Assembly: GCF_014905175.1 (NCBI RefSeq)
Contig: NC_057793.1
Location: forward strand, 14,856,869-14,920,868
Source of the DNA: Aphidius gifuensis
Taxonomy: Eukaryota; Arthropoda; Insecta; Hymenoptera; Braconidae
Reading direction: 5' to 3'
Length of the DNA: 64,000 nucleotides
Position numbers and translations under genes: made by a program
In this document: positions 1 through 9,582 of the stretch, piece by piece
How the letters are laid out: the number at the start of each line of letters is the position of its first letter
How positions within the stretch are numbered: the stretch's first letter is position 1
The notes under the pieces: generated by a model
Told to the model about the DNA's origin: nothing
Seen by the model: the letters and a program-made list of their open reading frames with translations, nothing else
The model's database searches: none

Positions 1-619
1 TGACTTTGGTTTTTTCTGGGGATTTCATAAATAATAATTCCAGTAGTCCTTGGGTTATTTCATACGTTTCATCAGCAACAATCATATTATTATTTTCGAA
101 TAGTAATTCAGCATTTCCAATTTTATATTCTCCACTGTTTTTTCTTTTAACCCCATAATCTTTATCCCATTGTAAAGTATCTATTTTATTTAAATATTGA
201 GTTGTTAAATCATTATTAAGACCTGTTTCATCAGCCTCTTGCTCTATCAGTTGCAGATCTTCAATAGTATCATGGAAAGCCTCTGTTTCCTCATCAGAAC
301 TGAGATTTTGTTCTGTGCTTATATTTCCAGAATTACTTGAATGCGTTCTATCAGAAATGATACTGTCTTCTTCTCTCTCAGAATCATATGTGTTGTCTTT
401 ACTAATTTTGCTTTTTTTATTGTTTATTATCGGTGTTATTTTAGCAGCTATATTCTCAAGTGGTCCGATGACTGGTTTTAAGTACTCGTTAGCAGTTTCA
501 GATATGCTTTCTTTCCCTAATTTTAATAATTGATGCTTCTTCTTTATTACATCTCTAACTTTTTCTATTTCTTCAAGAAATTTCGCTTCTTTTGACAATG
601 CTTCCTTCTTGAGAGGCAT
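1..619 (-). CDS. Polinton-associated protein of unknown function, N-terminal part (element A)
   Basis: An open frame begins at an ATG whose complement lies at 617-619 and stays open to the left edge, giving 206 residues; the C-terminus is outside the window. It is homologous to the complete 329-residue protein at 24476-25465. Both start MPL, share an N-terminal helix-rich segment (GKES/GKEN, ANEYLKPV), an acidic, Ser/Thr-rich variable middle, and a conserved QWDKDYGVK stretch followed by GLxELLFMKSP. No catalytic motif is recognised. It lies 38 nt downstream of the ATPase relic on the same strand, as in element D, where the integrase follows. Position and conservation suggest a virion or replication accessory role, but that is inference. 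Confidence 0.8.
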   Translation of the reverse strand, partial: MPLKKEALSKEAKFLEEIEKVRDVIKKKHQLLKLGKESISETANEYLKPVIGPLENIAAKITPIINNKKSKISKDNTYDSEREEDSIISDRTHSSNSGNISTEQNLSSDEETEAFHDTIEDLQLIEQEADETGLNNDLTTQYLNKIDTLQWDKDYGVKRKNSGEYKIGNAELLFENNNMIVADETYEITQGLLELLFMKSPEKTKV

Positions 620-657
620 GTTGATTCGACAGGATTTAAACATGAACTAATATTTTT

Positions 658-1382
658 TTAACAAATTGTATCGTTATTTATATTTATAAAACAATCAAAA
701 TTTTTTCTATATCTTCCATCATTTATATTGCGATCTTTGTCAATACATAGGAAACAATATTTCTCTTCCCAACACTTGATACATATCCGAAGAAATTTAT
801 TATACTCCATATCAATATTTGCATGATCCTGCCAAATATGTTTGAGATTTAGCTGATCACAAGGGAACACAACTAAGAAATTAATATTATCGCGAATCAA
901 ATGCTTTGGAATTCGAGCATACGATTGACACAAATAAAACGAATCAACATTACAATGACGTCCCATTGAAAAATAATCCCTTATTGGCTGTTGATTTTCA
1001 GTTGCAACATCATCAAATATAAACAATGAGTTTGGTTTTGCTTCTTCAACAGGAATTACTTGATCATTGCTTGAAAATTTATGATAATTTATATTTTCAA
1101 GTGGTTCCAATAGATTTTCTAAATTCGATATTTTGGTTGGTATAATGATTTACTATAAATATAAATATTAGCAAAACGTAAACCATTTGGATTAACAATT
1201 AAACTCATAAGTGCGTTGGTTTTACCACAATTACTTCCACCAATTATAGCACAACGTATCGTATTTGGCAATAAGTCTCCATGTCTTTTCTGAATTAAAC
1301 CCTCACCACTTTTTGCTGTAATTATATCAAAGTTTATCACTGGTAATTTGAGAGCTTGCTTGTACTCCATCTTGATCAACAC
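658..1382 (-). pseudogene. A32/FtsK-like genome-packaging ATPase, frameshifted (element A)
   Basis: Two frames on the minus strand together cover the whole protein. The N-terminal 87 residues (1119-1382) hold a Walker A P-loop, GGSNCGKTNA. The C-terminal 150 residues (658-1110) hold a Walker B-like LFIFDDV and a conserved CQSYARIPKHL segment. Comparison with the copy at 23721 places a single-base frameshift near 1115-1130, just after YQPKY. The family pumps the DNA genome into capsids in Polintons and nucleocytoplasmic large DNA viruses. The likely original start is the MEYKQALKLP methionine, because copies C and D also begin there. The gene is divergent from the core-protein gene at 1440. 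Confidence 0.85.
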
Positions 1383-1439
1383 TATTTAAAAAGTATAAAG
1401 TCAACTGTTTTATATAGAAAAATCAGTCAATCATCAACC
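1383..1439. promoter_or_regulatory. Compact divergent promoter between ATPase and core gene (element A)
   Basis: Only 57 bp separate the two divergent start codons. On the plus strand a TATA-like TTTATATAG (about 1408-1416) is followed by the initiator-like AATCAGTC and then the core-gene ATG. TTTAAA and TATAAA lie on the other side. The same layout recurs at 9788-9860 and 23648-23720, so the element is conserved between copies. Confidence 0.55.
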
Positions 1440-2362
1440 ATGATAGAGCATACAAATAATAAAAATAATAAGAAAAATAAAAACGTTTTGGAAAAGGAAT
1501 ATTAAATAAAATTATTAATAAACTACCTATCGAGTTACATCTACCTGGATATTCTTTTGTGGACCTGGAACTAAGCTACAGAAACGTTTGGCAAGAGGAG
1601 AGCGAGGAATAACTCCTCTAGACGAAGCTTGTAACAATCACGATATCGCATATTCGAAAAATCAGAAAGATATTAAAGCCAGGAACCTAGCTGACGATAT
1701 TTTAGCGCGTGAAGCTTCAAAACGAATTTTGCCAAGGATTCAAGTCTAGGTGAAAGAGCTGCAGCTGCACTTGTAACTGAACAATGAAAATCAAATCAAG
1801 ATTCGGTATGGGTTGTGTAAATAAAAAAATTGTGTTAAAACGAAAACAACTGGTGGAAAATTAAAAAAATTAAAAACTGATAAAAAATAGAAATAATTCT
1901 GGTGAAAAGAAAAAGCAAGAAGAGCAAGAAAAATAAAAAGAAAAACCTCAAGAAAAAGTATCATTTATGAAAATTGTACAAGCTGCTAAAGAAGCAAGTA
2001 AGGGATCCAATGTTCCATCAATAGCAATTAAAGCAGCATTAAAAAAGGAGCAAGAGGAGCTATTAAAATGTTGGTGGTAAATCTGCTATCTTGATGCCAA
2101 GAGTGGTACCAGTTGCTAAAAGTATAAGTGGTGGTGCATTACCACTATTAATTCCAATACTTTCAGCCATAACAGCATTAGGTGGATTAGTTGGTGGAGC
2201 ATCAGGTGTTGTTAAGGCAATTAATGCAGTAAAATCAAGTAAAATCAATTACAAGAAACTGTAAGACATAATAAACAAATGGAATCAATTGCTATTGGAA
2301 AAGGACTTCATTTAGCACCATTTAAAAGCGGAATGGGATTCTATTTAACTCCAAAAAACTAG
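1440..2362 (+). pseudogene. Core/PLA2-like virion protein, multiply frameshifted (element A)
   Basis: It begins MIEHTN, like the C and D copies, then loses frame after about 20 codons. The first domain resembles parvovirus-type and Polinton phospholipase A2: a calcium-loop-like CGPGTKL, then CNNHDIAYS with the His-Asp pair. A basic Lys-rich linker follows, then a hydrophobic glycine-rich segment (LGGLVGGASGVV, near 2190-2215), then a conserved tail (MESIAIGKG, KSGMGFYL). At least three frameshifts (near 1500, 1560 and 1730, plus others in the linker) inactivate it. The family is thought to condense DNA and possibly breach membranes on entry. It lies directly upstream of the protease. Confidence 0.75.
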
Positions 2363-2367
2363 ATGTG

Positions 2368-2730
2368 ATGCTACCACAGAGAGCCTTGACTGACGGTGAT
2401 ATTATCAAATTTGCTAATCAATTAAAAATAAAAAAATTTCGTGGTGTTTTCATGCGAAATGATATGCCTCGAGATGGTTCTTGGACACGAGAATCAGGAG
2501 TTGTTAATTTAGATGATAAACAAAATCCTGGAACACATTGGGTTGCATATAAAAAACTCAACAACAATTTAGCAATATATTTTGATAGTTTTGGTAATTT
2601 GCAACCACCAAAAGATCTTGTCAGTTACCTTGATGTTGGTAGCATCAATTTCAATCATAAACGATATCAAGATTGGAATACATTTAATTGTGGCCATTTA
2701 TGTCTTGCATTCCTTGCTGAAAAACTATAA
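2368..2730 (+). CDS. Adenain-like maturation cysteine protease (element A)
   Basis: An intact 120-residue frame. A GTG three bases earlier is ignored because every copy starts MLPQRALTDGD. The family cleaves capsid precursors during maturation. Visible catalytic features of the adenain/Ulp1 fold are His in GTHWVAY, Asp in YFDSFG, an upstream Gln in YQDWN, and the nucleophile Cys in FNCGHLC. The length matches the other copies. It sits between the core relic and the penton-like gene, on the same strand. Confidence 0.85.
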   Translation: MLPQRALTDGDIIKFANQLKIKKFRGVFMRNDMPRDGSWTRESGVVNLDDKQNPGTHWVAYKKLNNNLAIYFDSFGNLQPPKDLVSYLDVGSINFNHKRYQDWNTFNCGHLCLAFLAEKL

Positions 2731-2778
2731 AAGACTTGAATATAATAATTTAACATCAGTCTTTAATGAACTTTTAAC

Positions 2779-3459
2779 ATGCACGATACATTTACTTTAA
2801 CATTAAGTGGTACATCATCAGTGCTTGAAACTCAATATTTTCCTCCAATTCAATTAACAAGAGGAAAACATTATTCATTAGCACTTATTTCTTTTTTAAC
2901 ATTTAATTCAATACCAAATATTGATAACCATAATAATCAAATTAAATTTATTGAGGCTAATGGTCATTCTGAATCAATTACAATACCAACTGGCAGCTAC
3001 GAAATAGATGATCTTATTCAAAGCTTGAAAATACATTCTATCAAGTTAAGCTGCAACAATAATACTCTGCATACATATATCCAAAGCGATAAAATAATTG
3101 ATTTCACTGGACCAAGATCACTAGGACCTTTACTTGGATTTACATCAAAATTATTGGAAGCTGGTAAAACACATGAGTCAGATCTACCAGTAAATATAAT
3201 TCAAGTTAATAGTTTGCGTATAGAGTGTAATATAACAACTGGGGCTTATTGCAACAACCAAAAAGTACATACAATACACAGTTTTTTTCCTGCTGTACCA
3301 CCTGGTTATAAAATAATAGAAGTACCAACTTCTCCTATTTATTTACCAGTTACTGTGAAGTCAATAGATTACATACAACTGAAAATTGTTGATCAAGCAG
3401 GTCGAGCTGTTAATTTTCGTGGTGAAACAATTACAATCACTCTACATGTTAAATCATAG
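2779..3459 (+). CDS. Penton-like single-jelly-roll minor capsid protein, intact (element A)
   Basis: A 226-residue frame starting MHDTFTLTLSG. It is beta-rich with no membrane segment. Conserved blocks are FPPIQL, LALISFLTFNSIPN, IPTGSYEIDDL, INITTGAYxNxQKVHTI-like and FFPAVPPGYKI. The start agrees with copy C. This is the only undamaged copy of four in the window: B, C and D share a frameshift at the poly-T tract before PAVPPGYK and a stop just before the C-terminus. Assignment as the vertex (penton) protein rests on its position between protease and MCP and its predicted jelly-roll character, and is less certain than the protease call. Confidence 0.7.
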   Translation: MHDTFTLTLSGTSSVLETQYFPPIQLTRGKHYSLALISFLTFNSIPNIDNHNNQIKFIEANGHSESITIPTGSYEIDDLIQSLKIHSIKLSCNNNTLHTYIQSDKIIDFTGPRSLGPLLGFTSKLLEAGKTHESDLPVNIIQVNSLRIECNITTGAYCNNQKVHTIHSFFPAVPPGYKIIEVPTSPIYLPVTVKSIDYIQLKIVDQAGRAVNFRGETITITLHVKS

Positions 3460-3461
3460 TG

Positions 3462-3644
3462 ATGGGGATTGAGTTTAATTCTCGCACAATAAAGAGAGGA
3501 TTTTCATATAAAAACAGCAAATCATGGACATCACCAACCAGTCTCAATCGAGCAGTGAAGAGATTAACAACTCAGAATATAACATACCTAAAAAGTCTAG
3601 GGTTAAAAGTAAAAAATTCTGGACTTGGAACTTCAATTGGGTAA
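3462..3644 (+). CDS. Conserved 60-residue Polinton protein (element A)
   Basis: It starts MGIEFNSRTIKRG two bases after the penton stop; a GTG further upstream is not conserved. Basic, with SxSWTxPxSLNRAVKxLT and YLxSLGLKV shared by all four copies (3462, 8984, 12080, 21652). It always lies between the penton and MCP genes. The Arg/Lys-rich N-terminal half could bind DNA or a capsid partner, but I do not recognise a described family function. Confidence 0.75.
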   Translation: MGIEFNSRTIKRGFSYKNSKSWTSPTSLNRAVKRLTTQNITYLKSLGLKVKNSGLGTSIG

Positions 3645-3677
3645 ATATAACTTGCCTCAATTGTTTTGCACGTCAAA

Positions 3678-4898
3678 ATGGGTGATATACTTGATATCAA
3701 CGCACCAGTTCATTTCAACAATGATATATCCAGTTATGAGCTGCATGCACATCAAACATTTGGATCATCAAGCTTTGAGAATAGTGATGAAATTAGAATA
3801 TCAATACAAAACCAAGATTTATTCATTTTGCCATGTAAAAGCTATTCATATAAGTGGAAAATTATGTAAAAAAGAAAATAATGATGTACCAATTGGTATT
3901 TCACTAGTTAATAATGCAATGGGTTTTTTATTTGAAGAAATGCGTTATGAGTTAAATGGGGTTTTAGTTGATAAATCCAAAAATGTTGGGATTACAACAA
4001 CAATAAAAAATTATTTATCAATTAATTCGAGAGAGAATAATGAAAATGCTGGATGGTTAAATGGACTTGAGCAGATGATGTTAACAGATGAAAATGGATA
4101 TTTTGATTTATGCATACCATTGAAAATGTTTTTTGGCTTTGCTGAAGACTATCAAAAAATCATTGTTAACGCCAAACATGAAATTATTCTGGTACGATCT
4201 CGCTCTGATTTAAATTCAATCGTGAGAGATGTTGCAACTTTTCAAGAAGAAGTTAAATTTGATTTAAAAATTACAAAAGTTGAATGGTTAGTGCCATATG
4301 TAACACTATCGAATAGAAATAAAATGGAAATGATGAAATATATACAAAAAGATCCAGTCATTTCTATTGGGTTCAGGACCTGGGAACTCTATGAGTATCC
4401 ACTGCTACCAACAACAAATCATCATATTTGGACGGTGAAGACATCAACTCAACTGGAAAAACCTCGCTATGTTATTCTTGCTTTTCAAACAAATAGAAAA
4501 AATGTATGGCATGCAGATGCAGCAAGATTTGATCATTGTAATATAACAAATGTTAAATTATATCTTAACTCACAAATTTTTCCATATGGGAATTTAAATC
4601 TTGACATTTCGAAAAATCAATTTTCATTATTGTATGATATGTATGCTAATTTTTCTGAGTCTTATTATGGAGCTAAAATAGATTTGATATCAAAAAATTC
4701 TTTCATCCATCAATCACCATTAATTGTAATTGATTGTAGTAAACAAAATGAACTTTAAAAGCTGGTGCTGTAGATGTACGTTTAGAATTTGAATCTAAAA
4801 ACAATTTTCCACAAGGAACTGCAGCTTATTGTTTAATTTTACATGATAATATAATTGAATATAAACCAATCAGTGGCATTGTACATAAATTAAGTTAA
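3678..4898 (+). pseudogene. Major capsid protein (double-jelly-roll type), two frameshifts (element A)
   Basis: It starts MGDILDINAPVHFNN. Conserved blocks are SYELHAHQ, NSDEIRISIQNQDLF, NNAMGFLFEEMRYELNGVL, GFAEDYQKIIVNAKHE, IRSRSD-like, DPVISIGF, IWTVKTSTQLEKPRYVI, LLYDMYANF, PLIVIDCSKQ and a C-terminal LILHDNIIEYKPIS. About 405-415 residues in total, matching C and D. A frameshift near 3840-3870 lies after LPCKSYS, and a second near 4752 follows KQNEL. The family builds the main shell of Polinton/adintovirus-like virions. Calling it the MCP relies on family knowledge and gene order. Confidence 0.75.
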
Positions 4899-5010
4899 AA
4901 TAATAAAAATTAAGTTTAAATTTAAGAATGAAAAATAATAAAATAAAATAAATAATGTAAACAAAAAAATTAATGTAATAAATAAATAGAAAAAAGGTTT
5001 ATTTTTTGTT

Positions 5011-5367
5011 TTATATATTTATTTCCCCAATCATCATTTCATCAACAAAATCATTATCTTTTATTATACAATTGTCAAATTTAATATTTCTATTATTTTC
5101 ACCATCAAGAGTCATGATTAAATTTCCCTCTTTTATAGCGTTTTGTAGCTCGGAATATTCTTGCTCATCCTTGTCGAAAAGGTCAGCGAATCTTTTTGGT
5201 AGATATAGATAACATGAATTATCAATTTCAACCGTAGCTGCTGCTCCATATTTTCCCGCAGAAAACTTGAGCAGTTTGGTTATTTTATATGCTACATTTT
5301 TTGATAAATCTTTGATTGCTTTACGTTCCTTAGCTTTTTGAAGTTGTTTAGTTTTTGCAAATGCCAT
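5011..5367 (-). CDS. Small conserved Polinton protein, MAFAK family (element A)
   Basis: Intact, 118 residues, starting MAFAKTKQLQKAKERKAIKDL. A basic N-terminal third is followed by a beta-rich core (YKITKLLKFSAGKYGAAATVEI, shown here only as the start of that block; YLYLPKRFADLF) and an acidic tail. Copies lie at 13632-13947 (broken) and 19769-20113 (intact). A small nucleic-acid-binding protein would fit, but no motif proves it. A conserved intron lies upstream in its leader. Confidence 0.7.
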   Translation of the reverse strand: MAFAKTKQLQKAKERKAIKDLSKNVAYKITKLLKFSAGKYGAAATVEIDNSCYLYLPKRFADLFDKDEQEYSELQNAIKEGNLIMTLDGENNRNIKFDNCIIKDNDFVDEMMIGEINI

Positions 5368-5378
5368 TTTAAAAATTT

Positions 5379-5504
5379 CTAAACAAAAAAAAAAAATTTT
5401 TATTAAAATAAATTAGTATGTGTGTGTGTTAAGTTGTATATGTAATTAAATAATTGTTTATATATTTTTATTAATAATAATAAATATGAAGTAAAGAAAC
5501 TTAC
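5379..5504 (-). other. Predicted 5'-UTR intron of the MAFAK gene (element A)
   Basis: On the minus strand a donor CTGTAAGTTTC begins at 5504 and a T-rich acceptor ending TTTAG lies at 5379, 12 nt before the ATG. The same arrangement is seen in D (19657-19757), and a matching donor is present in C (14069). This supports a genuine spliceosomal intron. Confidence 0.55.
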
Positions 5505-6184
5505 AGCTTAATTTTTCTTGTTGGTGAGTTAGTTGTTACTTGGTGCTGCTCTGAGGAACTGATGATAATGTTGAGGAAAACATGGACATTTATAGGAACA
5601 CAAAGATCTTCTCCCCCCAGAAAAAATATGATAATTTTCATTTTGCTTATTGTTTAAATTTTAAAAGAGTAGGAATTTCTATAGAAAAAAAATATCTGAG
5701 AAATGGATTATTTGTCGGTGAAAAATATTATGAGAAATGTGACTTGTGTTATAGTTTAAATCATGGCTTTTGCTCCAGATGTTGCTCGGTTAAATATTTC
5801 CCACATTGTAAAATAAAGAAAAATATGTAACAAAAAGAAGAAATAAATTTTTTCAGGGAAATAAGATTAAAAATTGGGAAAAAGAAAAATTTTCTTTGTC
5901 AACTGAATGCTCTATTTAACCCCAATGTTTGCAAACTGTGAATTCGCAGTATGTAACTCACAGCATGTTTTTGGAACATTACAAATTTTGGGAAAAAAGA
6001 TTAAATTTCTTTGACGGTGAAAATGCTTTATATTTTTTCCGAGAAAATTATAACAAAAAAAAAAAAATTTTATTTAATTATTTTTACAGGAAATTTTTTT
6101 TTTTTTTTTGGGTTTGAAAAAAAACAAGAAAAAATTATTTATTTATCAATTTATTTATTTATGTAATTTATTTTATATTTTATT
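5505..6184. other. Intergenic stretch of element A
   Basis: AT-rich sequence between the MAFAK and MSAFID genes, with homopolymer runs (6055-6120). A Cys-rich 82-codon frame at 5582-5830 has no counterpart in C or D and is not called. The upstream leader and promoter of the MAFAK gene should lie in its first 100-150 bp. Confidence 0.5.
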
Positions 6185-6994
6185 TTACATATTACAATTT
6201 TCATTCGAACTTGATTCTTTACATTTTACACAATCTTTTACTGGTACTTGTAAAAAAAGACCAATTTCATCTTCATAATCATTTTGTAAAGGATGCTGCT
6301 TACATTTTCTTAGCCCTAAAATTGTTTTATTCATTTGTTGTTTCTCTGATAATTTATCCCAGATTTGATCTATTTGATTTGGCGCAAATTTTATTATTGC
6401 CATGATTGGAAGTGAACTAATTTCTGTCTTAGCCAAATCATTTATATTTTCAACAGCACAATAATGGATAATCGATTTATTTAAACTTGGTCTGGTTGAA
6501 AAGGTTTTAATATACCATGATCGAAAACGTTGAACATTTTCAACTGAACATTTGTAAGTTGAACAATTAATGTGAATCCTTGAGTGTCTTATAGCTGGAT
6601 ATTGATCTTCCAGAGTTTTCATGTCTGGACAATTTAAATCATCCAAATTGAAAATTGTTGTTTGAATTTCACGTAAAACAAATTTTAACCATTTCTTTTT
6701 CTCTTCTCCTTTTACAAATAAATATTCAAATTTTCCATTTATTGATTGATTTAAAATTGGTGAAATGTCGTTATATTCTTCACAACCTTGTTCCCACGAC
6801 ATACCATGATGATTCATTTCACATTTTGATACCGTTTCTTGATAAGTTTCACTCAAATGTGATCTATCACAAGGTGGTTTAAATATTTTAGATATTGGAG
6901 TCAATCTTGAACTTAATGGTTGAATAGCTAGTTCTTTCAACACAAATAACCCTTGCTCTTCTTGAAATCCTTGGAAGTCGATGAATGCAGACAT
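6185..6994 (-). CDS. Conserved Polinton protein, MSAFIDFQGF family (element A)
   Basis: Intact, 269 residues. It starts MSAFIDFQGFQE. Conserved with D (18344-19239): FKPPC, YHGxSWExGC, FVKGEE, IFNLDDLNCP, PAIRH, YKCSxENxQR, WYIKxFST, ALPxMAIIKFA and a C-terminal set of cysteines (CVKCKE). The acidic residue after the first strand, FVKGEEK and the LDDL segment faintly recall a DEDD/RNase H-like exonuclease layout, but I cannot confirm this. The several Cys/His residues could bind zinc. It is transcribed in the same direction as the upstream 105-residue gene. Confidence 0.7.
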   Translation of the reverse strand: MSAFIDFQGFQEEQGLFVLKELAIQPLSSRLTPISKIFKPPCDRSHLSETYQETVSKCEMNHHGMSWEQGCEEYNDISPILNQSINGKFEYLFVKGEEKKKWLKFVLREIQTTIFNLDDLNCPDMKTLEDQYPAIRHSRIHINCSTYKCSVENVQRFRSWYIKTFSTRPSLNKSIIHYCAVENINDLAKTEISSLPIMAIIKFAPNQIDQIWDKLSEKQQMNKTILGLRKCKQHPLQNDYEDEIGLFLQVPVKDCVKCKESSSNENCNM

Positions 6995-7175
6995 TTTATT
7001 TTATTTTATTTTTCAACTCAAATTTATTGTATACCTTTTTCACTGAAGGCTTTGGAGCTAACTAAAGATATTTTTCAAGGCTTGATTTTCAACAAATTTC
7101 TTCCCCTCTTTAACTCACTACTCCCACTTTTTTTTCTAATATTATTTCTATTTTACACCAAAAGTAGAAAAAAAA

Positions 7176-7493
7176 TTATATATTTTTTTTAGCAGTCTTA
7201 ATGGCAGATTGTAAAACATCCAATTGCTCTTTTATTTTAACATTTTCAGCCATTAAAATTCCAATTATATCACCCAATTTTTCATAATTCAATTCAACAC
7301 TTTTTTTCATTTCATTGAATAATTTTAAAGTTACAACATCCTTCTCATCTTGAGGTGTTGCAACATTGCATATTCGTCGGTTGCCAATATCGAAATTATT
7401 ATATTCATCTAAATTAAAGCCAATTCCAGGAGGCCCTGATCTAGGTCTATCAGCAGCCCCAACCAAATAACGACCAAACAAATCAACGCTCAT
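7176..7493 (-). CDS. Small coiled-coil Polinton protein, MSVDLFGRYL (element A)
   Basis: Intact, 105 residues. The N-terminal half is Gly/Pro-rich (GPPGIGFNLDEYNNFD). The C-terminal half is an uninterrupted predicted helix with heptad spacing (LNYEKLGDIIGILMAENVKI and on), so an oligomerising coiled coil is likely. No copy is seen in C or D within the window. It is the outermost gene of element A on this side. Its role is unknown; a fibre- or vertex-associated protein is one possibility. Confidence 0.6.
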   Translation of the reverse strand: MSVDLFGRYLVGAADRPRSGPPGIGFNLDEYNNFDIGNRRICNVATPQDEKDVVTLKLFNEMKKSVELNYEKLGDIIGILMAENVKIKEQLDVLQSAIKTAKKNI

Positions 7494-7667
7494 TTTATAA
7501 CTGGCTTAAAACTTAAAAATCGGTTAGTTATATAATAAAAAAAAGAAAAAAAAAAATTGATAAATAAATAAAAAAACAATTATTATAAATAAATTTTTCC
7601 ATTTACAACAAATTTTCGAATTTTCCAGTATCACTCACCTTCTACTTCCAACATCCAATAAGATTGA

Positions 7668-7807
7668 GCCGTGGTCTTGGGGATAGCGCGCTCGATTTTA
7701 AATCCGAAGTCCGTGAGTTCAAATCTCCTTCGAAACAATTTTTTTTTTTCTCACAAATTTAAAAAAAAAAAAAATAAATAAAAATGGCCGAAATTCGAAA
7801 AGACTCC
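7668..7807 (+). repeat. tRNA-derived SINE-like repeat
   Basis: A tRNA-like head at about 7678-7738 has a box A-like GGGGATAGCGCGC, an anticodon-like arm around GATTTTAAATC, and a box B-like GAGTTCAAATCTCC, followed by poly-T/poly-A tracts. The arms pair imperfectly, so it is not a functional tRNA. Related heads are at 14735 and, on the minus strand, at 17780. Confidence 0.45.
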
Positions 7808-7895
7808 CCACTCATATTCCCCACTCATATTCCCCTCTCTTATTCCCCTCTCTTATTCCCCTCTCTTATTCCCCTCTCTCATTCTCTTCTCTTAC
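7808..7895. repeat. Pyrimidine-rich 13-bp tandem repeat
   Basis: About six units of CTCTTATTCCC-like sequence (13-14 bp) in a row, ending in degenerate CT-rich sequence. No coding signal. Confidence 0.7.
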
Positions 7896-7990
7896 TTTCT
7901 ACCCCAAATTTATTTAAATACCACCCACCCATCCCACCCACAATCTCGCGGTTTTCCGTGGTCCAGAACTCTTATAACCCCCCTACTTAT

Positions 7991-8290
7991 AGCATATTTG
8001 AAAAATCGCAACGACATTAAGGCAAGAAACGCAGCTGATGATATTTTAGCTCGTGAAGCAGCTAAACGTATTTTTTCTAAAGACGCAAGTTTAAGTGAGA
8101 GAGCAGCAGCTACATTCGTTACTGGAGCAATGAAAAAAAAATCAAAATTTGGTATGGGTTGTTTTAATGAAAAAAAGAAATGTACGAAAAGAAAACTTCC
8201 AACTTCGCTCAAACGTATAATTGTGGACATTCATGTCTCGCATTTCTCACAGGGAAACTATAAAAGCGGAAGAAAACAAAATTTCTAATC
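7991..8290 (+). pseudogene. Chimeric fragment: core/PLA2 protein joined to protease end (fragment B)
   Basis: It starts in the middle of the core gene (after the HDIA region) and is nearly identical to element D. At about 8213 it jumps to the last codons of the protease gene, including its NCGH-type cysteine region in another frame. The protease body, the hydrophobic core segment and everything between are missing. This is an internal deletion of about 1 kb compared with C and D, so no functional product is expected. Confidence 0.75.
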
Positions 8291-8305
8291 AGTTGTTTAT
8301 CGACC

Positions 8306-8981
8306 TTGACAATAAACGAAACGTTCACTTTAACTCTCACCGGTAAATCTTCAGTCTTAGAAACTGATGACTTTCCACCCATACAATTATCAAGTGAAAA
8401 AAATTATTCATTAGCACTTATTTCATTTTTATCATTTAATTCATTAGCAAATATCGATCATGAAAATAATATGATTTCATATTTGAACAGTTATGATAAA
8501 ATTATAATTCCAACAGGAAGTTATGAAATAGATGATCTAGCTGCTTACTTAGAAGATTATAAAATTAAAATTACATATGATAAAAATACTCTACATTCAT
8601 ATATTACAACTGAAAGAGACATTAACTTTGTAATACCAAATTCACCAGCACATTTACTGATTTAAAACCGAGTATTAAGGACTCATATGAAACATGAATC
8701 AGATTACCCGATTAATATTTTTAAAGTGAATACATTAAGAATCAAGTGCAACATTACAACAGGAGCTTACGTGAATCAACAAAAAGTTCATACAATATAT
8801 AATTTTTTTTCCCGCTGTACCACCTGGTTATAAAATAATTGAAGTTCCAGCTAATCCAATTCATTTACCAATTACTGTTAAAACCATTGATCATTTACAA
8901 TTAAAAATTGTTGATCAAAACGGAAAATTAGTAAATTTCCGTGGTGAAACAATAACCATTACGTAACACGTAAAATCATAG
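8306..8981 (+). pseudogene. Penton-like gene, start lost and frameshifted (fragment B)
   Basis: Homologous to 2779-3459. The start codon is ATA instead of ATG, a change shared with D. A small indel near 8658 (after SPAHLL) breaks the frame. An 8-T tract near 8806 carries the +1 shift also seen in C and D, and a TAA follows IT near the C-terminus. The final TAG is at 8979-8981. Confidence 0.75.
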
Positions 8982-8983
8982 GA

Positions 8984-9163
8984 ATGGGAATTTGCTTCAA
9001 TTCACGCACTATAAAACGTGGAGCATCGTATAAAAGCAGCACATCATGGACACCTCCAGTCAGTCTGAATCGAGCAGTCAAGAAGTTGACACCTCAGAAT
9101 ATAAATTACCTGCAAAGTCTAGGTCTAAAAGTAAAAAAATATTTTGGAACTTTAATTGGATAA
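8984..9163 (+). CDS. Conserved 59-residue Polinton protein (fragment B)
   Basis: Intact: MGICFNSRTIKRGASYKSS through FGTLIG. It differs from the C copy at only a few positions and lies two bases after the penton stop, as in A. Despite being open it sits in a deleted chimera, so expression is doubtful. Confidence 0.6.
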   Translation: MGICFNSRTIKRGASYKSSTSWTPPVSLNRAVKKLTPQNINYLQSLGLKVKKYFGTLIG

Positions 9164-9199
9164 ATATAACTTGTCTTAATCTCCAAAAAAATTCAACTG

Positions 9200-9562
9200 A
9201 TGCTACCACAAAGAGCTTTAACTGACGGTGATTTATTAAAATTTGCTAAACAATCAAAAATTGCTAATTTCCGTGGAGTTTTTATGCGAAATGATATGCC
9301 AAAAGATGGACCTTGGAAACAAGAGTGTGGAATCATCAATTTAGATGATAAGAGGAATCCTGGAACACATTGGGTAGCATATGAAAAACTCAATAAAAAT
9401 TCAGCAATATACTTTGATAGTTTTGGCAACTTACAACCACCGAAAGATCTTGTCAGTTATCTTAATGTTGGTAGCATCAATTATAATCATAAACGTTATT
9501 AAGATTGGAATACGTATAATTGTGGACATTTATGTCTCGCATTTCTCACAGGAAAACTATAA
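9200..9562 (+). pseudogene. Adenain-like protease with nonsense codon (fragment B)
   Basis: It starts MLPQRALTDGDLLKF and is open through GTHWVAY and YFDSFG, then stops at 9500-9502. There a CAA (the conserved Gln of YQDWN) has become TAA. Twenty residues including the NCGHLC nucleophile lie beyond the stop. It follows the 59-residue gene directly, where the MCP gene would be expected, so the order is rearranged. Its 3' side runs straight into an inverted ATPase fragment. Confidence 0.8.
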
Positions 9563-9582
9563 AAGCGGAAGAAAACAAATAT

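Noticed and set aside
5582..5830. Cys-rich 82-codon open frame
   Set aside because: It has no counterpart at the equivalent place in C or D, lies in low-complexity sequence and overlaps the promoter side of the MAFAK gene.
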